DNA of 36,070 nucleotides from Campylobacterota bacterium (GCA_003252535.1 QKDN01000073.1:1-36070), one strand, 5' to 3'; counted from the stretch's first letter, positions 22,451 through 31,416 are shown. The notes: generated by a model not told the origin, from the letters alone. Made by a program: numbers and translations.

Positions 22451-25327
22451 ATGAAAGATAAGAACTGGGCTATTGTACTATCGGCAGTATTTCTGATCGT
22501 CACGGCTGCTGCTGCCTGGCTCAATGTCAGCTACAAGAAGTACCAGAACGAGATCAATACTGAAAAAATATACAATAAGATCAGTGCCGCTCTTGTCAAA
22601 AAAGTCCAGACCCTGATAGAAGAGAAGAAGAACGCGACACTGACCATCTCCCTCGCCCTCGCACAGGACCATCTGCTCAAAGATGCGCTCACAGGCAATC
22701 TCGATATACGCACAGATCTTGAAAACTTCTCCCTGAAGCTTCGTGAAGAGACAGATTTCAAGAATGTATGGTTCCAGCTCGTCGACAGGAACGGGACGGT
22801 CGTATCGAGAAGCTGGAGCAGCGAGCGGGGTGACGATATCTTCAAGGTCCGCTCTTTCAAAGATATCACAAAGGTCCATACCTCTATCGATGTGGACAAA
22901 TACGACCTCTCCTTCCGTGCATTCGTCCCCCTTTTCGATGATGAAGAACATTTCCTCGGCTTCCTGGAGACGATCACACACTTCAACTCGATCGCGAAAA
23001 AGATCGACCAGGAGGGGTTTCGGTCGATCATAGTCGTGGACAAGGTCTACAGCAGGCAACTGATATACCCCTTCAGCGGTTACTTCGCCGACGAGTATTA
23101 TATAGCCAATAAAAATATAGAGTACGGTATCATAGATCATATCAGGGAGCACAGCGGCATAGCCGAATTCCTGGACTACAAGAGTAGCTACAGGATCGAT
23201 CACGATTACCTGATCGTCCACTATACCCTCTTTGATCAGAACAACAAACCGATGGCTTATATGCTGATGTTCCAGGAGCTTGGGCAGATCGATACCTCGT
23301 CGATCAGGAATATGAATCTTTTCGTCGATATATTCACACTGTTCGGGCTGGCAGCGCTGGGACTGCTCCTGGTACTGCTCTACAACAGGCACGGCAGGGC
23401 TTCCGAGAGCACTGTCAGCACAACAAGATACATCATCCTCTTTTCGATACTTTTCGCTTCGGTATCTCTTGTCTTCTATACGATCCTTGCCATCAGCTAT
23501 AAAAAGGAGAAAGAGGAGTTTTACAAACAGCACAATTTCGCCGTCTCCAAAGAGATGGACGTCATCAGGGAAAAATACAAAGTAATTGCCTCTTTTATGT
23601 ATCAGACGATCATTGACCATGCGGAGATCATACCGATCATGCAGGATGCATACGGCGATACCGTGACGAAAGAGAACGCCAGAAAAAGACTCTATTCACT
23701 CCTGGTAAGACACTACAGATACTTTGTTTCCAAAGGAATCCGGCAGCTCCATTTCCACCTGAAGAACAACGAAAGTTTTCTGAGGTTCCACAGGCCCGGC
23801 AGATACGGTGACAATCTCACCGGTATCCGTCAGACGGTCGAATGGGTCAATACCAACCATCTCCCGGTCGAAGGGTTCGAGGAGGGGAGGATATACAACG
23901 GTTTCCGGTATGTATTCCCCATCACTGACGGGAACAGCAGTACCATGAAACACCTGGGGAGTGTCGAGACCTCTTTCAGTGCCACATCGTTCATCCGGGA
24001 ATTTGGCCGTCTCTACAATGCCAAACTTGGATTTGTCATAGACAAGCATGTCGTCGATAATAAGGTGTTTACCAATGAACGGACCAATTATGTGATGAGC
24101 CCCATGAGCGATTTCTACTATGAGGGGAGTACCAAAGAGGAGCTTGAGCGTGAGTTCAGGCATATCGAGACACAGAAGCTCGATCATATCCAGCTGGCAG
24201 AGGTGGATCGCAGGATCTACAAAGGGGAGATATTTACCGTTTCATCATCTGATGAAAAGACTCTCTTTACGTTCATACCCCTCCACAATCCCGTCACAGG
24301 CAAGGTCGTAGCAGCTATCATCCTGCAAACACAGAACAATACGCTGCTGACGCATAAATATAACTATATCATCATCTTCATCATTGGGATCGTCCTGTTC
24401 CTGCTTGCGACGATATTCGTCTATCGGGAGTATCTCTCCAAGATACTCCTGAGAAATCTTTCTCTCAAGACCAGGAGGATTCTCGATACACAAAAATCCA
24501 TTATCGTTATCACCAACGGCAGGGAGATATACGATGTCAATAAGCGATTCCTGGATTTCTTCGGCTATGGAACTCTCCAAGATTTCAAAAAAGACTATAA
24601 ATGTGTCTGCCATCTTTTCATAGAGCATGGGAAGTATTTCGACCTGCGTGATGTCCCCGAGGGGACAAGCTGGGTCGAGTACCTCCAGCATATCCCAGAC
24701 AAGGACAGGGTAGTGCTCATCCGTGACAAAAGCGGCATCGAATACAGTATGGCGATCTCCTATGACTACTATGAGAACGAATACTACGTCGTGACCTTCA
24801 ATGATGTCAGCGGCACGATACAGGAGCGCAATATGCTCCAGAACAAGGTGATGGCAGACCCGCTGACCGGGGCGTACAACAGGGAGTTCTTCAATTCAAA
24901 TATCGAGAGGATCATCTACGAGACCGAAAAGCATTCGATGATGCTTGGTATCATCTATTTCGATATTGACCATTTCAAGCGCGTGAATGATACATACGGG
25001 CATGATGTGGGGGACTATGTCCTCAGGGAACTGGTCAAAAGGGTCAAGGAGTCTGTCCGGGAGAGTGATTACCTGATACGTTGGGGCGGTGAAGAGTTCA
25101 TCATCCTGATATCGGTAGATACCAACAGGGAGGTCAGGAGAGCTGCAGAGCATCTGCGGTCGATGATCGAACACCTGAAGCTTGAGCATATAGGAAGAGC
25201 CACCTGTAGTTTCGGGACGACGCTCTTCGACTACAAGCATGAAGATGTCCATTCGGCCATCAAACGGGCCGATGATGCGCTCTATCTCTCAAAAACCAAC
25301 GGCAGGAACAGGGTGACGGTAGGGTAG
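22451..25327 (+). CDS. Two-sensor transmembrane diguanylate cyclase
   Basis: 958 aa. TM1 at about 7-27 is followed by a first periplasmic sensor of about 250 residues, dCACHE-like. Two more helices lie near 288-308 and 325-348. A second periplasmic region, about 350-632, contains HFHLKNNESFLRFHRPGRYG, typical of the dCache_3 double sensory domain. TM4 is near 635-655, a PAS-like domain near 680-785, and a GGDEF domain near 795-958. RWGGEEF (near 878) is intact, with a RESD I-site upstream, so the protein should produce cyclic di-GMP under feedback. The ATG lies 24 bases after gmhA; AGG is a weak ribosome site. A paired stem with glmS closes its 3' end. Confidence 0.9.
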   Translation: MKDKNWAIVLSAVFLIVTAAAAWLNVSYKKYQNEINTEKIYNKISAALVKKVQTLIEEKKNATLTISLALAQDHLLKDALTGNLDIRTDLENFSLKLREETDFKNVWFQLVDRNGTVVSRSWSSERGDDIFKVRSFKDITKVHTSIDVDKYDLSFRAFVPLFDDEEHFLGFLETITHFNSIAKKIDQEGFRSIIVVDKVYSRQLIYPFSGYFADEYYIANKNIEYGIIDHIREHSGIAEFLDYKSSYRIDHDYLIVHYTLFDQNNKPMAYMLMFQELGQIDTSSIRNMNLFVDIFTLFGLAALGLLLVLLYNRHGRASESTVSTTRYIILFSILFASVSLVFYTILAISYKKEKEEFYKQHNFAVSKEMDVIREKYKVIASFMYQTIIDHAEIIPIMQDAYGDTVTKENARKRLYSLLVRHYRYFVSKGIRQLHFHLKNNESFLRFHRPGRYGDNLTGIRQTVEWVNTNHLPVEGFEEGRIYNGFRYVFPITDGNSSTMKHLGSVETSFSATSFIREFGRLYNAKLGFVIDKHVVDNKVFTNERTNYVMSPMSDFYYEGSTKEELEREFRHIETQKLDHIQLAEVDRRIYKGEIFTVSSSDEKTLFTFIPLHNPVTGKVVAAIILQTQNNTLLTHKYNYIIIFIIGIVLFLLATIFVYREYLSKILLRNLSLKTRRILDTQKSIIVITNGREIYDVNKRFLDFFGYGTLQDFKKDYKCVCHLFIEHGKYFDLRDVPEGTSWVEYLQHIPDKDRVVLIRDKSGIEYSMAISYDYYENEYYVVTFNDVSGTIQERNMLQNKVMADPLTGAYNREFFNSNIERIIYETEKHSMMLGIIYFDIDHFKRVNDTYGHDVGDYVLRELVKRVKESVRESDYLIRWGGEEFIILISVDTNREVRRAAEHLRSMIEHLKLEHIGRATCSFGTTLFDYKHEDVHSAIKRADDALYLSKTNGRNRVTVG

Positions 25328-25346
25328 ATTCCTACTCCACCGTCAC
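25313..25346. terminator. Bidirectional terminator-like stem spanning both stop codons
   Basis: GTGACGGT (25313-25320) pairs with ACCGTCAC (25339-25346), and GTAG (25324-25327) with CTAC (25332-25335) around an ATTC loop. Between the two stems AGG faces TCC with one A-C mismatch. The stop codons of both convergent genes (TAG at 25325-25327 and, on the minus strand, at 25332-25334) lie in the inner stem. TTTT follows on the plus side only (25349-25352). Confidence 0.6.
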
Positions 25347-27140
25347 GCTTTTGGCGAGGTTTCGCGGCATATCGACATCGTTGCCGAGGCGAATGGATAT
25401 CTCAAGGGCGAGGAGCTGGGTGACTACCATCATCTCGAAAAATTCGAGCATCGGGTGGGTCGCATGGTCGGTCTGTATGAAGTCGTCCGCGAGTTCGAAC
25501 GGGAGCGGCGAGATGGATAGGATCGTCGCGTCACGGGCGCTGAGCTCCTCGACATTGCTCTTGATCTTGTCGTAGTGCGAGGTCTGCGGCATGAGGGCGA
25601 TCGTGAAGAGCTCGGCATCGGCGAGGGCGATAGGACCGTGCTTCATTTCACCTGCCGGATAACCCTCGGCATGGAGGTAGCTGATCTCCTTGAGCTTGAG
25701 CGCCCCTTCGAGTGCGAGCGGATAGAAGATATCCCGTCCGATGTAGAAGAAGCCGTGGCCGTGGAGGTAACGCTTGGAGAGGCGGGTGATCTTGCCGTGA
25801 AGCTTGTCACTGATGATGAGACTTTTCGGTACCTGGAGCATCGCGGTTATCTCTTCGCTGAACTTCTCGTCACTGATCGTACCCCTCTCTTTGGCAAATT
25901 TGAGCGACAGCATCCAGAGTACCATCATCTGGGTAGCGAATGCCTTGGTGCTGGCGACCCCTTTTTCGATCCCCGCACGGGTGAGGATAGCCGCATCGCT
26001 TTCCCGTACGATGGATGAGTTGTCCATATTGCAGATAGTGAGGCTTTTGAGACCGGCTTTTTTTGCCATTTTGAGCGCTTCGAGGGTGTCTGCCGTCTCA
26101 CCGCTCTGGGAGATGGTGATGAAGAGAGTGTCAGGATCAAGCAGTGGCTCTTTGTACCTGAACTCGCTTGCGATCTCGACACTGCATCTCATTTTGGCAA
26201 GTCTTTCGAAAAGGTAGCTTGAGGCAAGAGCAGCATGGTAGCTGGTACCGCAGGCACATATCTTGATCGAGGTGATCCCTTCGAGAGACAGTGAGCTGAG
26301 CTCCTCGAACTTGATACCGTTCGCCGAAGCACGGCCGATCATCGTATCGCTTACGACGGTGCTCTGCTCGTATATCTCCTTCTCCATGAAGAAGCGGTAG
26401 CCCTCTTTCTGTGCCATTGCCTTGTTTGTGACAAGGGGCTTTTTATTGATCTCTTTCGAGCCGTTGCTGTCGAAGAGTTTCACATCGCCCGGTCTGGCAT
26501 ACCCGTATTCGCCGTCATTGAGGTAGCACACCTCATGCGCTTTGCCGATGATAGGTGTATCGGAGGATGCGAAATAGACATCGTTACTGTCGAACCCGAT
26601 AAGCATCGGCGAACCATTCTTTGCGAAGAAGATCGTATCGCTCTGGGCCTCTGTGATGAGGAGGATGGCGAAAGCACCCTCGAGTCTCTGTATGGTCTTC
26701 TGGAAAGCGTCGAAGGAGTTGAGACCGCTGTTGTGATATTTTTCGAAGAGGTGTACGATTGTCTCCGTATCTGTCTGGCTGAGGAAGACGAATCCTTCGT
26801 CGCTGAGCTCCTGTTTGAGCTCCTGGTAATTCTCGATGATGCCGTTATGGACGACATAGCTGTACTTGCCCAGGTGCGGGTGGGCATTGAGTTCTGTAGG
26901 TTTGCCGTGGGTTGCCCAGCGTGTATGGCCGATAGAGATACCAAATCCGTCGGAATTGTACTCTTTGGTCTTTTCTCTGAGGTTGACCAGTTTCCCTACG
27001 GCTTTGAAGTTCTGAAGCTTGTGATCTTCGATGACAGCCATCCCTGCCGAATCGTAGCCACGGTATTCCAGTTCCTGCAAGCCGTCAAGGATGATCTCTT
27101 TTTTCTCTTTTGGTCCGATATATCCGACGATACCACACAT
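25332..27140 (-). CDS. glmS: Glutamine-fructose-6-phosphate aminotransferase
   Basis: 602 aa. It makes glucosamine 6-phosphate, the first step to UDP-GlcNAc for peptidoglycan and lipid A. The mature N-terminus is Cys2 (MCGIVGYIG), the glutaminase nucleophile, in a class II amidotransferase domain of about 230 residues. Two SIS domains follow (CGTSYHAALASSYLFE and SQSGETADTLEA in the first). EGALKLKEISYLHAEGYPAG is the sugar-phosphate region of the second, and the protein ends NLAKSVTVE as usual. Its ATG directly abuts the glnD stop with no gap. No glmS ribozyme is seen upstream, as expected outside Firmicutes. Confidence 0.97.
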   Translation of the reverse strand: MCGIVGYIGPKEKKEIILDGLQELEYRGYDSAGMAVIEDHKLQNFKAVGKLVNLREKTKEYNSDGFGISIGHTRWATHGKPTELNAHPHLGKYSYVVHNGIIENYQELKQELSDEGFVFLSQTDTETIVHLFEKYHNSGLNSFDAFQKTIQRLEGAFAILLITEAQSDTIFFAKNGSPMLIGFDSNDVYFASSDTPIIGKAHEVCYLNDGEYGYARPGDVKLFDSNGSKEINKKPLVTNKAMAQKEGYRFFMEKEIYEQSTVVSDTMIGRASANGIKFEELSSLSLEGITSIKICACGTSYHAALASSYLFERLAKMRCSVEIASEFRYKEPLLDPDTLFITISQSGETADTLEALKMAKKAGLKSLTICNMDNSSIVRESDAAILTRAGIEKGVASTKAFATQMMVLWMLSLKFAKERGTISDEKFSEEITAMLQVPKSLIISDKLHGKITRLSKRYLHGHGFFYIGRDIFYPLALEGALKLKEISYLHAEGYPAGEMKHGPIALADAELFTIALMPQTSHYDKIKSNVEELSARDATILSISPLPFELADDFIQTDHATHPMLEFFEMMVVTQLLALEISIRLGNDVDMPRNLAKSVTVE

Positions 27141-29621
27141 TTATTCTTCCTTAGTCGACAGTTTTTTGATTATTGTATCAATATTATGGCAAAAGTTTCC
27201 ATTCTTTTCGATGAGGAAGAGGTCCTGGACCCTGTTCCTGAAAGTATGGATCTTGGCAGTGGCGATATCGATCCCCAGTTCATCGAACATAGAGATGAGA
27301 TAGGACATCAGCCCCCTCTGGTCGACCGTATTGAGGGTCATCTTGGCATAGTTCCTGGAGTGGTTGCAGTCGAACGTGACACACGAGTCGCTGATATTCG
27401 GAGAAGGTATCTTGACCGTCCTTCCAGGCTCGAAAGACTCTCTGATGTACTCTTTGATGATAGGTATCTCATCATCGAGGACGTTTTCGCTGAAGTCTAT
27501 CCTGAAGTATTTCAGTTCGTCGAAGAGCTTGAAGATATCCATGTTGACGAGGTTGAGCCTGGCGAGTTTGCCCAGGAGGTAGCCGATATTGAACGGGTCT
27601 TTGCGGATCACTTCGATAGTGAGGAAATCACGGTTGTGTATCTCATAGATATAGCTCTCCACCTCAAGCGCTACATGGGAGATATTGAGTATCTGTTCGG
27701 GACGGTAGCGGAGGAAGAGGAGGTTCGATGGGATCGAAAGTATCTTCTTCTGGGCCGATTTCGGCAGAGTATTGAAACTCTCAAGCTTCCTGAGACTGTT
27801 CTCTTTCTTTATCCGTCTGGCTGTCTCATCGAGTATCTCCCCATGCTCAAGTGATTCGAGGGCACTTGTATAAAGATTGTGAAGCAGTCTGGCGTTGAAA
27901 GTGTTGTAGACTCCTTTGTTGACCGCGCTCATGTCCGCATAGGTGAGGATATAGATCAGGTCGAGCATCCTTTTGGTCTGGAAACGCGAAGCGAACTTGA
28001 GGATCACCTTTTCGTTGTAGAGGTCTTCTGTCTGTGCCGTCGAGCTCATAAGGGTATGGTAGGTGATGAGCGCAACGCCATTGTCGATCGCGTTCTCATC
28101 GTAGCCGAGCTGTTTGGCATAGAGTCTGAAGAGGGCGGCCCCTACAAGCGAATGGTCCTTTTGGCGTCCTTTCCCGGCATCATGGAGGAACGCAACGAGT
28201 TTCAGCAGCTCTTTATCCTTCGGGCTCAGGGTTTCATAGAGCTCTGCGATGAACGGGCTGTCGATATGTTCGAGAGTATACAAGGTCTGGAGCAGGTGGG
28301 TATCGACAGAATACTGATGGTAGCCGTCAAACTGCGGGAGGTTGATCACCTTGCGCAGGATCGTCATCAGGAACCCAAGGCGGTGAGCATCCCACAGTGT
28401 CCTCAGGATCGAGTGTGCATGCGGCTGGCGGAAGATGTCGCGTATCTGTGCATAGTATCCCTGCGAGAGTCTTTTGGGCTTGGAGGCATTCTTGATCCGG
28501 TAGAGGAGCGGGTGGGAGACGACGAACTCTTCGTTCGCTTCCCGGTTGAGGTATTTGATGAATCCGAGCAGGGTATTGGTCTCTTCGGACGGTTCGGAGA
28601 GTATCTTTTTGTCGCTCTGGAGCGGTATGATGCCGTATTCCCTGCACAGAGTGTCAAGCCAGATAAGACTGTAGAAACGGATGATCGTGAGGTTTTCCTG
28701 TACTTTCCTGGCAAATCTCATATGAGCCGTTGTATTGGCATGGTACCCCAGGTATTGTGCTACAGCCGGGATGAGCTCGAGCCTGAGCTGATCGACCTTC
28801 TTGCCCGCGGCAAGGTGCAGCGCCGATCGGACACGGAAGAGGAACTCCAGCGCTATGCGGAAATCCCTGTAGTCCTCGGGTTTGACGATATGCTCCGGGA
28901 GGTCCCGGATACGATCGACATTGTAGTGTACTTTGCCGATCCAGTAGACGAGATTGGCATCTCTGAAGCCCCCTTCACCCTCTTTGAGGTTCGGCTCCAT
29001 CGTCAGGGGGTTCCTGATATGCATGAGCTGTTGCTCGTGCAGCTTCTGCCTGATATACTCCTGCGGATCGTCGTGTCTGATCGAATCGATGGCATTCTGT
29101 GTCTCTACCCAGAGGTATCTCGAGCCCTCGAGGAACCTCGATTCGATCAGGGCGGTCTTGATCGTGATATCAGTACGGGAAACTTCGAGGAGCTCCTCGA
29201 CATTGTGTACCCTGTGTCCGAGCTTCATGCCGCTGTCCCAGATGAGATAGAGTATCTTTTCTATGATCTCCTTTGCATTGTATCCGGGGACATCTTTGTA
29301 GACGATCAGCAGGTCGATATCGGAATAGACACACAGCTGCTCCCTGCCGTAGCTGCCGAGTGCGACCAGGGTGACAGGAAGGGAGTTCTTCATCGGTTGA
29401 TAGTGTTTGAACATACTGTGGAGGGCTATCTTGTAGATGAGCTTGATGATCGAGTCGATCTTGCGCGTATGTCTGAGGAAGAAATCCTTGCCACCTGATG
29501 TCGCAAATGTCTCTTCAAGTGTTTTGAAATATTCTGCGATGTCCGTTTTGAGTATCTTGGCCATCTTGAAGTCATCGCCGTTCTGATAGAGGAGTTCGTC
29601 TATTTTTTCTTTGGTGGTCAT
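27141..29621 (-). CDS. glnD: PII uridylyltransferase / uridylyl-removing enzyme
   Basis: 826 aa from ATG 29621, chosen because AAGGA precedes it and the 32 extra codons to 29717 have no such signal. VALGSYGREQLCVYSDIDLL (about 85-105) is the nucleotidyltransferase motif with the catalytic DxD. HDAGKGRQKDHS is the HD domain metal site that removes UMP. Two ACT-like domains near the C-terminus (IEVIRKDPFNIGYLLGKLA; MTLNTVDQRGLMSYLISMF) sense glutamine. It controls PII signalling in nitrogen assimilation. glmS follows without a gap, tying a glutamine sensor to a glutamine consumer. glnB is not in the window. Confidence 0.93.
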   Translation of the reverse strand: MTTKEKIDELLYQNGDDFKMAKILKTDIAEYFKTLEETFATSGGKDFFLRHTRKIDSIIKLIYKIALHSMFKHYQPMKNSLPVTLVALGSYGREQLCVYSDIDLLIVYKDVPGYNAKEIIEKILYLIWDSGMKLGHRVHNVEELLEVSRTDITIKTALIESRFLEGSRYLWVETQNAIDSIRHDDPQEYIRQKLHEQQLMHIRNPLTMEPNLKEGEGGFRDANLVYWIGKVHYNVDRIRDLPEHIVKPEDYRDFRIALEFLFRVRSALHLAAGKKVDQLRLELIPAVAQYLGYHANTTAHMRFARKVQENLTIIRFYSLIWLDTLCREYGIIPLQSDKKILSEPSEETNTLLGFIKYLNREANEEFVVSHPLLYRIKNASKPKRLSQGYYAQIRDIFRQPHAHSILRTLWDAHRLGFLMTILRKVINLPQFDGYHQYSVDTHLLQTLYTLEHIDSPFIAELYETLSPKDKELLKLVAFLHDAGKGRQKDHSLVGAALFRLYAKQLGYDENAIDNGVALITYHTLMSSTAQTEDLYNEKVILKFASRFQTKRMLDLIYILTYADMSAVNKGVYNTFNARLLHNLYTSALESLEHGEILDETARRIKKENSLRKLESFNTLPKSAQKKILSIPSNLLFLRYRPEQILNISHVALEVESYIYEIHNRDFLTIEVIRKDPFNIGYLLGKLARLNLVNMDIFKLFDELKYFRIDFSENVLDDEIPIIKEYIRESFEPGRTVKIPSPNISDSCVTFDCNHSRNYAKMTLNTVDQRGLMSYLISMFDELGIDIATAKIHTFRNRVQDLFLIEKNGNFCHNIDTIIKKLSTKEE

Positions 29622-29655
29622 GATATTCCTTGCAGCTGGGAGTACAGTTATCAGA

Positions 29656-29661
29656 ATTATA
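29656..29661 (-). promoter_or_regulatory. Extended -10 promoter for glnD
   Basis: On the minus strand TGCTATAAT provides an extended -10 element, 34 bases before the glnD ATG. No consensus -35 is visible upstream. Confidence 0.55.
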
Positions 29662-29742
29662 GCAGATTCTTGTGGAGAGTCGGGAGAATCAGGGGTTGGT
29701 GAGTTGAACATACACATCTGTCAGAAGTCAAAGGGATCACCC

Positions 29743-29772
29743 TTGACATCTATTACTAATTAGTAGTATAAT
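29743..29772 (+). promoter_or_regulatory. Consensus promoter with a palindrome in the spacer
   Basis: TTGACA (29743-29748) and TATAAT (29767-29772) are perfect hexamers with an 18-base spacer. The spacer contains the perfect 12-base palindrome TACTAATTAGTA (29754-29765), which ends one base before the -10. A repressor bound there would block the promoter. An 88-base leader leads to the ATG at 29861. Confidence 0.7.
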
Positions 29773-29860
29773 CCGTATAAGTCATTTGGAAAAATGTAGA
29801 CAAGATGCAAAATCTAAAATTTATAAGATTACTGCTTATAGAAATACAAAAGGATAACAG

Positions 29861-30358
29861 ATGATATTGATATTTCTCTCGAGTCTCAATGAGAACAGGA
29901 AACTGGCCCGGATACTGCAAGAGCAGCTTGTAGAGATGGGGCAGACCTGTGCTCTTGTCGACCTGGTCGAACTCGACCTCCCGCTCTATACATCCGAGAG
30001 GGAAGAGCGCCAGGGTATCCCTCCGGCTATCTATGAACTGACGGCTCAAATGCAAAAGGCACAAGGCTATCTCTTCGTCGTGCCTGAGTACAACTACTCC
30101 ATCCCTCCTGTACTGACCAATGCCATCGCATGGATATCACGCAGTGACAGCGACTTCCGCTCCAACTTCACCAACAGATACATCCAGCTTGCGACACACA
30201 GCGGCAGCGGCGGCAGCGACGTGATGAACGCCATGCGTACACAGTTCACCCGTCTGGGTGCGATCGTGATGCCGCGCGAGATCATCACCAATCTCAAGAC
30301 CCCGTTGCGACCGCAAAGCTCAGAGAGGATTCTCCACGATTTTATCTCAAGCATCTAA
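29861..30358 (+). CDS. NAD(P)H-dependent FMN reductase-like flavoprotein
   Basis: 165 aa flavodoxin-like protein. LIFLSSLNENRKLARILQE is the N-terminal phosphate loop region and VVPEYNYSIPPVLTNAIAW (about 73-92) the FMN-binding signature of the FMN_red family. Such enzymes reduce flavins, quinones, azo compounds or metals in the cytoplasm. The substrate cannot be read from the sequence. The gene has a strong promoter with an operator-like palindrome, consistent with induction by a signal such as a quinone or oxidant. It converges on the lipoprotein gene. Confidence 0.88.
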   Translation: MILIFLSSLNENRKLARILQEQLVEMGQTCALVDLVELDLPLYTSEREERQGIPPAIYELTAQMQKAQGYLFVVPEYNYSIPPVLTNAIAWISRSDSDFRSNFTNRYIQLATHSGSGGSDVMNAMRTQFTRLGAIVMPREIITNLKTPLRPQSSERILHDFISSI

Positions 30359-30387
30359 AAGGGCGACACTTCACAGGCTGGATTGAG

Positions 30388-30954
30388 TCACTTCAATTTC
30401 AGTATCGCCTGAGGCGGCATCTCCCCGCTGATAATATTTGCTACATCGACCAGGAAGGCACTCTTGCTGCGATACTTGCGTACACCGTAGTTGTAGTGGT
30501 TTCCGTCGGCTCCCCAGGCAGCTGCTGCTCCGATGTAGCCTTGATGGTCGAGATCGATGGTCTTTTCGTATGTTATATACTGCGGCTGCCCCTTGCTCTC
30601 AGTGATAAATGCATAGTAGCAGTTCAGTGTCTCCTTCGGCTTGGGGAAAGTGATCAGTACGCCGTCCGGCTGCTTGATCTTTTCAACCTTGATACCGTTG
30701 GCATATTTTTTGGATACGATCTCCGTAGCAGCCGAGCGTGTCCTCGTGAGATCGTTACGGGCCAGTTCTTCGAGGTATTTGCCTTTGGACTGGTAGGTCC
30801 ACTGCGGCAGTATTCGATGGTGCAACAAGTAGACCCGTTTGCCTTCGGGGATCTCCTTCGTCACGGATGCTTCGGGCTGTGGTGCCACCCCGCTGTTCGG
30901 CGTGCATGCCGTGATGGTCAGCACCGCGACCATCAGCTGTATCAACTTCCACAT
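30388..30954 (-). CDS. Hypothetical lipoprotein
   Basis: 188 aa from ATG 30954 (MWKLIQL), chosen because AAGGAGGAG lies just upstream; the frame extends to 31020 but without a signal. Residues 1-17 form a lipoprotein signal peptide ending LTITAC, with Cys near 17 as the lipidation site. A proline-rich linker follows (NSGVAPQPEASVTKEIPEG). The rest is soluble, with no family that I recognise. It would sit in the outer-membrane or periplasmic face. It is monocistronic, with a palindrome-rich gap upstream. Confidence 0.65.
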   Translation of the reverse strand: MWKLIQLMVAVLTITACTPNSGVAPQPEASVTKEIPEGKRVYLLHHRILPQWTYQSKGKYLEELARNDLTRTRSAATEIVSKKYANGIKVEKIKQPDGVLITFPKPKETLNCYYAFITESKGQPQYITYEKTIDLDHQGYIGAAAAWGADGNHYNYGVRKYRSKSAFLVDVANIISGEMPPQAILKLK

Positions 30955-31045
30955 ATTACTCCTCCTTGTCGTTCGATCTATGAGTTCAAAAAGTCTAGCA
31001 TAAAAAGTGACAAATACCAAACCGTATTTCTGATCGTTTGACGAA

Positions 31046-31111
31046 TCGCCGAGGTTACTGCACTCTCCACAAATACTGGCAGATCGGTAACTGGAATCGG
31101 CGACTTCAGTC
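31046..31111. repeat. Imperfect long hairpin and small palindrome
   Basis: TCGCCGA (31046-31052) and GTTAC (31054-31058) face GTAAC (31087-31091) and TCGGCGA (31097-31103). The adjoining GACTTCAGTC (31102-31111) is a separate small palindrome. They lie in the gap 31021-31416 upstream of the lipoprotein gene. Confidence 0.45.
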
Positions 31112-31242
31112 CCGCGAAATGTACGGCGGCGGAGTGGTGATTTTGATAGATATTTTTTTTGGGGTTTAAGGGGAAAGTGTCAATCTTGGTGGTAGAGTGT
31201 TTGTTAAATGACTTTGTTTAGTCGGTAGGCATTTCAAAGTAT

Positions 31243-31271
31243 GCATCTCAGGCAGGGAGCTTGGGAACGAG
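31243..31271. repeat. Fragment of a GGGAACGAG-type palindrome
   Basis: Contains GGGAGCTTGGGAACGAG. On the minus strand the region at 9779-9813 reads as a related, differently decayed piece of the same palindrome. Neither copy forms the full stem. Confidence 0.4.
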
Positions 31272-31291
31272 TGTGAAGATTCTCCATTTTC

Positions 31292-31397
31292 GTAGGGTGT
31301 GCTGGCAAGCACACCGATAATTACGCACATAATGATTTATCAAATTGCATGATTTCAGTCAATTGGAGCAAATGGTGCGCTGGCAAGCGCACCCTAC
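31292..31397. repeat. REP-like hairpin pair, GGCA loop family
   Basis: The left copy is GTAG (31292-31295), GGTGTGCT (31296-31303), loop GGCA and AGCACACC (31308-31315). The right copy is GGTGCGCT (31374-31381), loop GGCA, AGCGCACC (31386-31393) and CTAC (31394-31397). The GTAG and CTAC are outermost, but both loops read GGCA on the plus strand. No gene is seen in 31021-31416. Confidence 0.75.
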
Positions 31398-31416
31398 GCG
31401 GGGACGGAACAGACGA

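Noticed and set aside
27141-27200. glmS ribozyme upstream of glmS
   Set aside because: glmS starts directly at the glnD stop, leaving no leader, and no ribozyme core is seen.
29622-29717. N-terminal extension of glnD
   Set aside because: It runs over the glnD -10 element and has no ribosome binding site; ATG 29621 has AAGGA.
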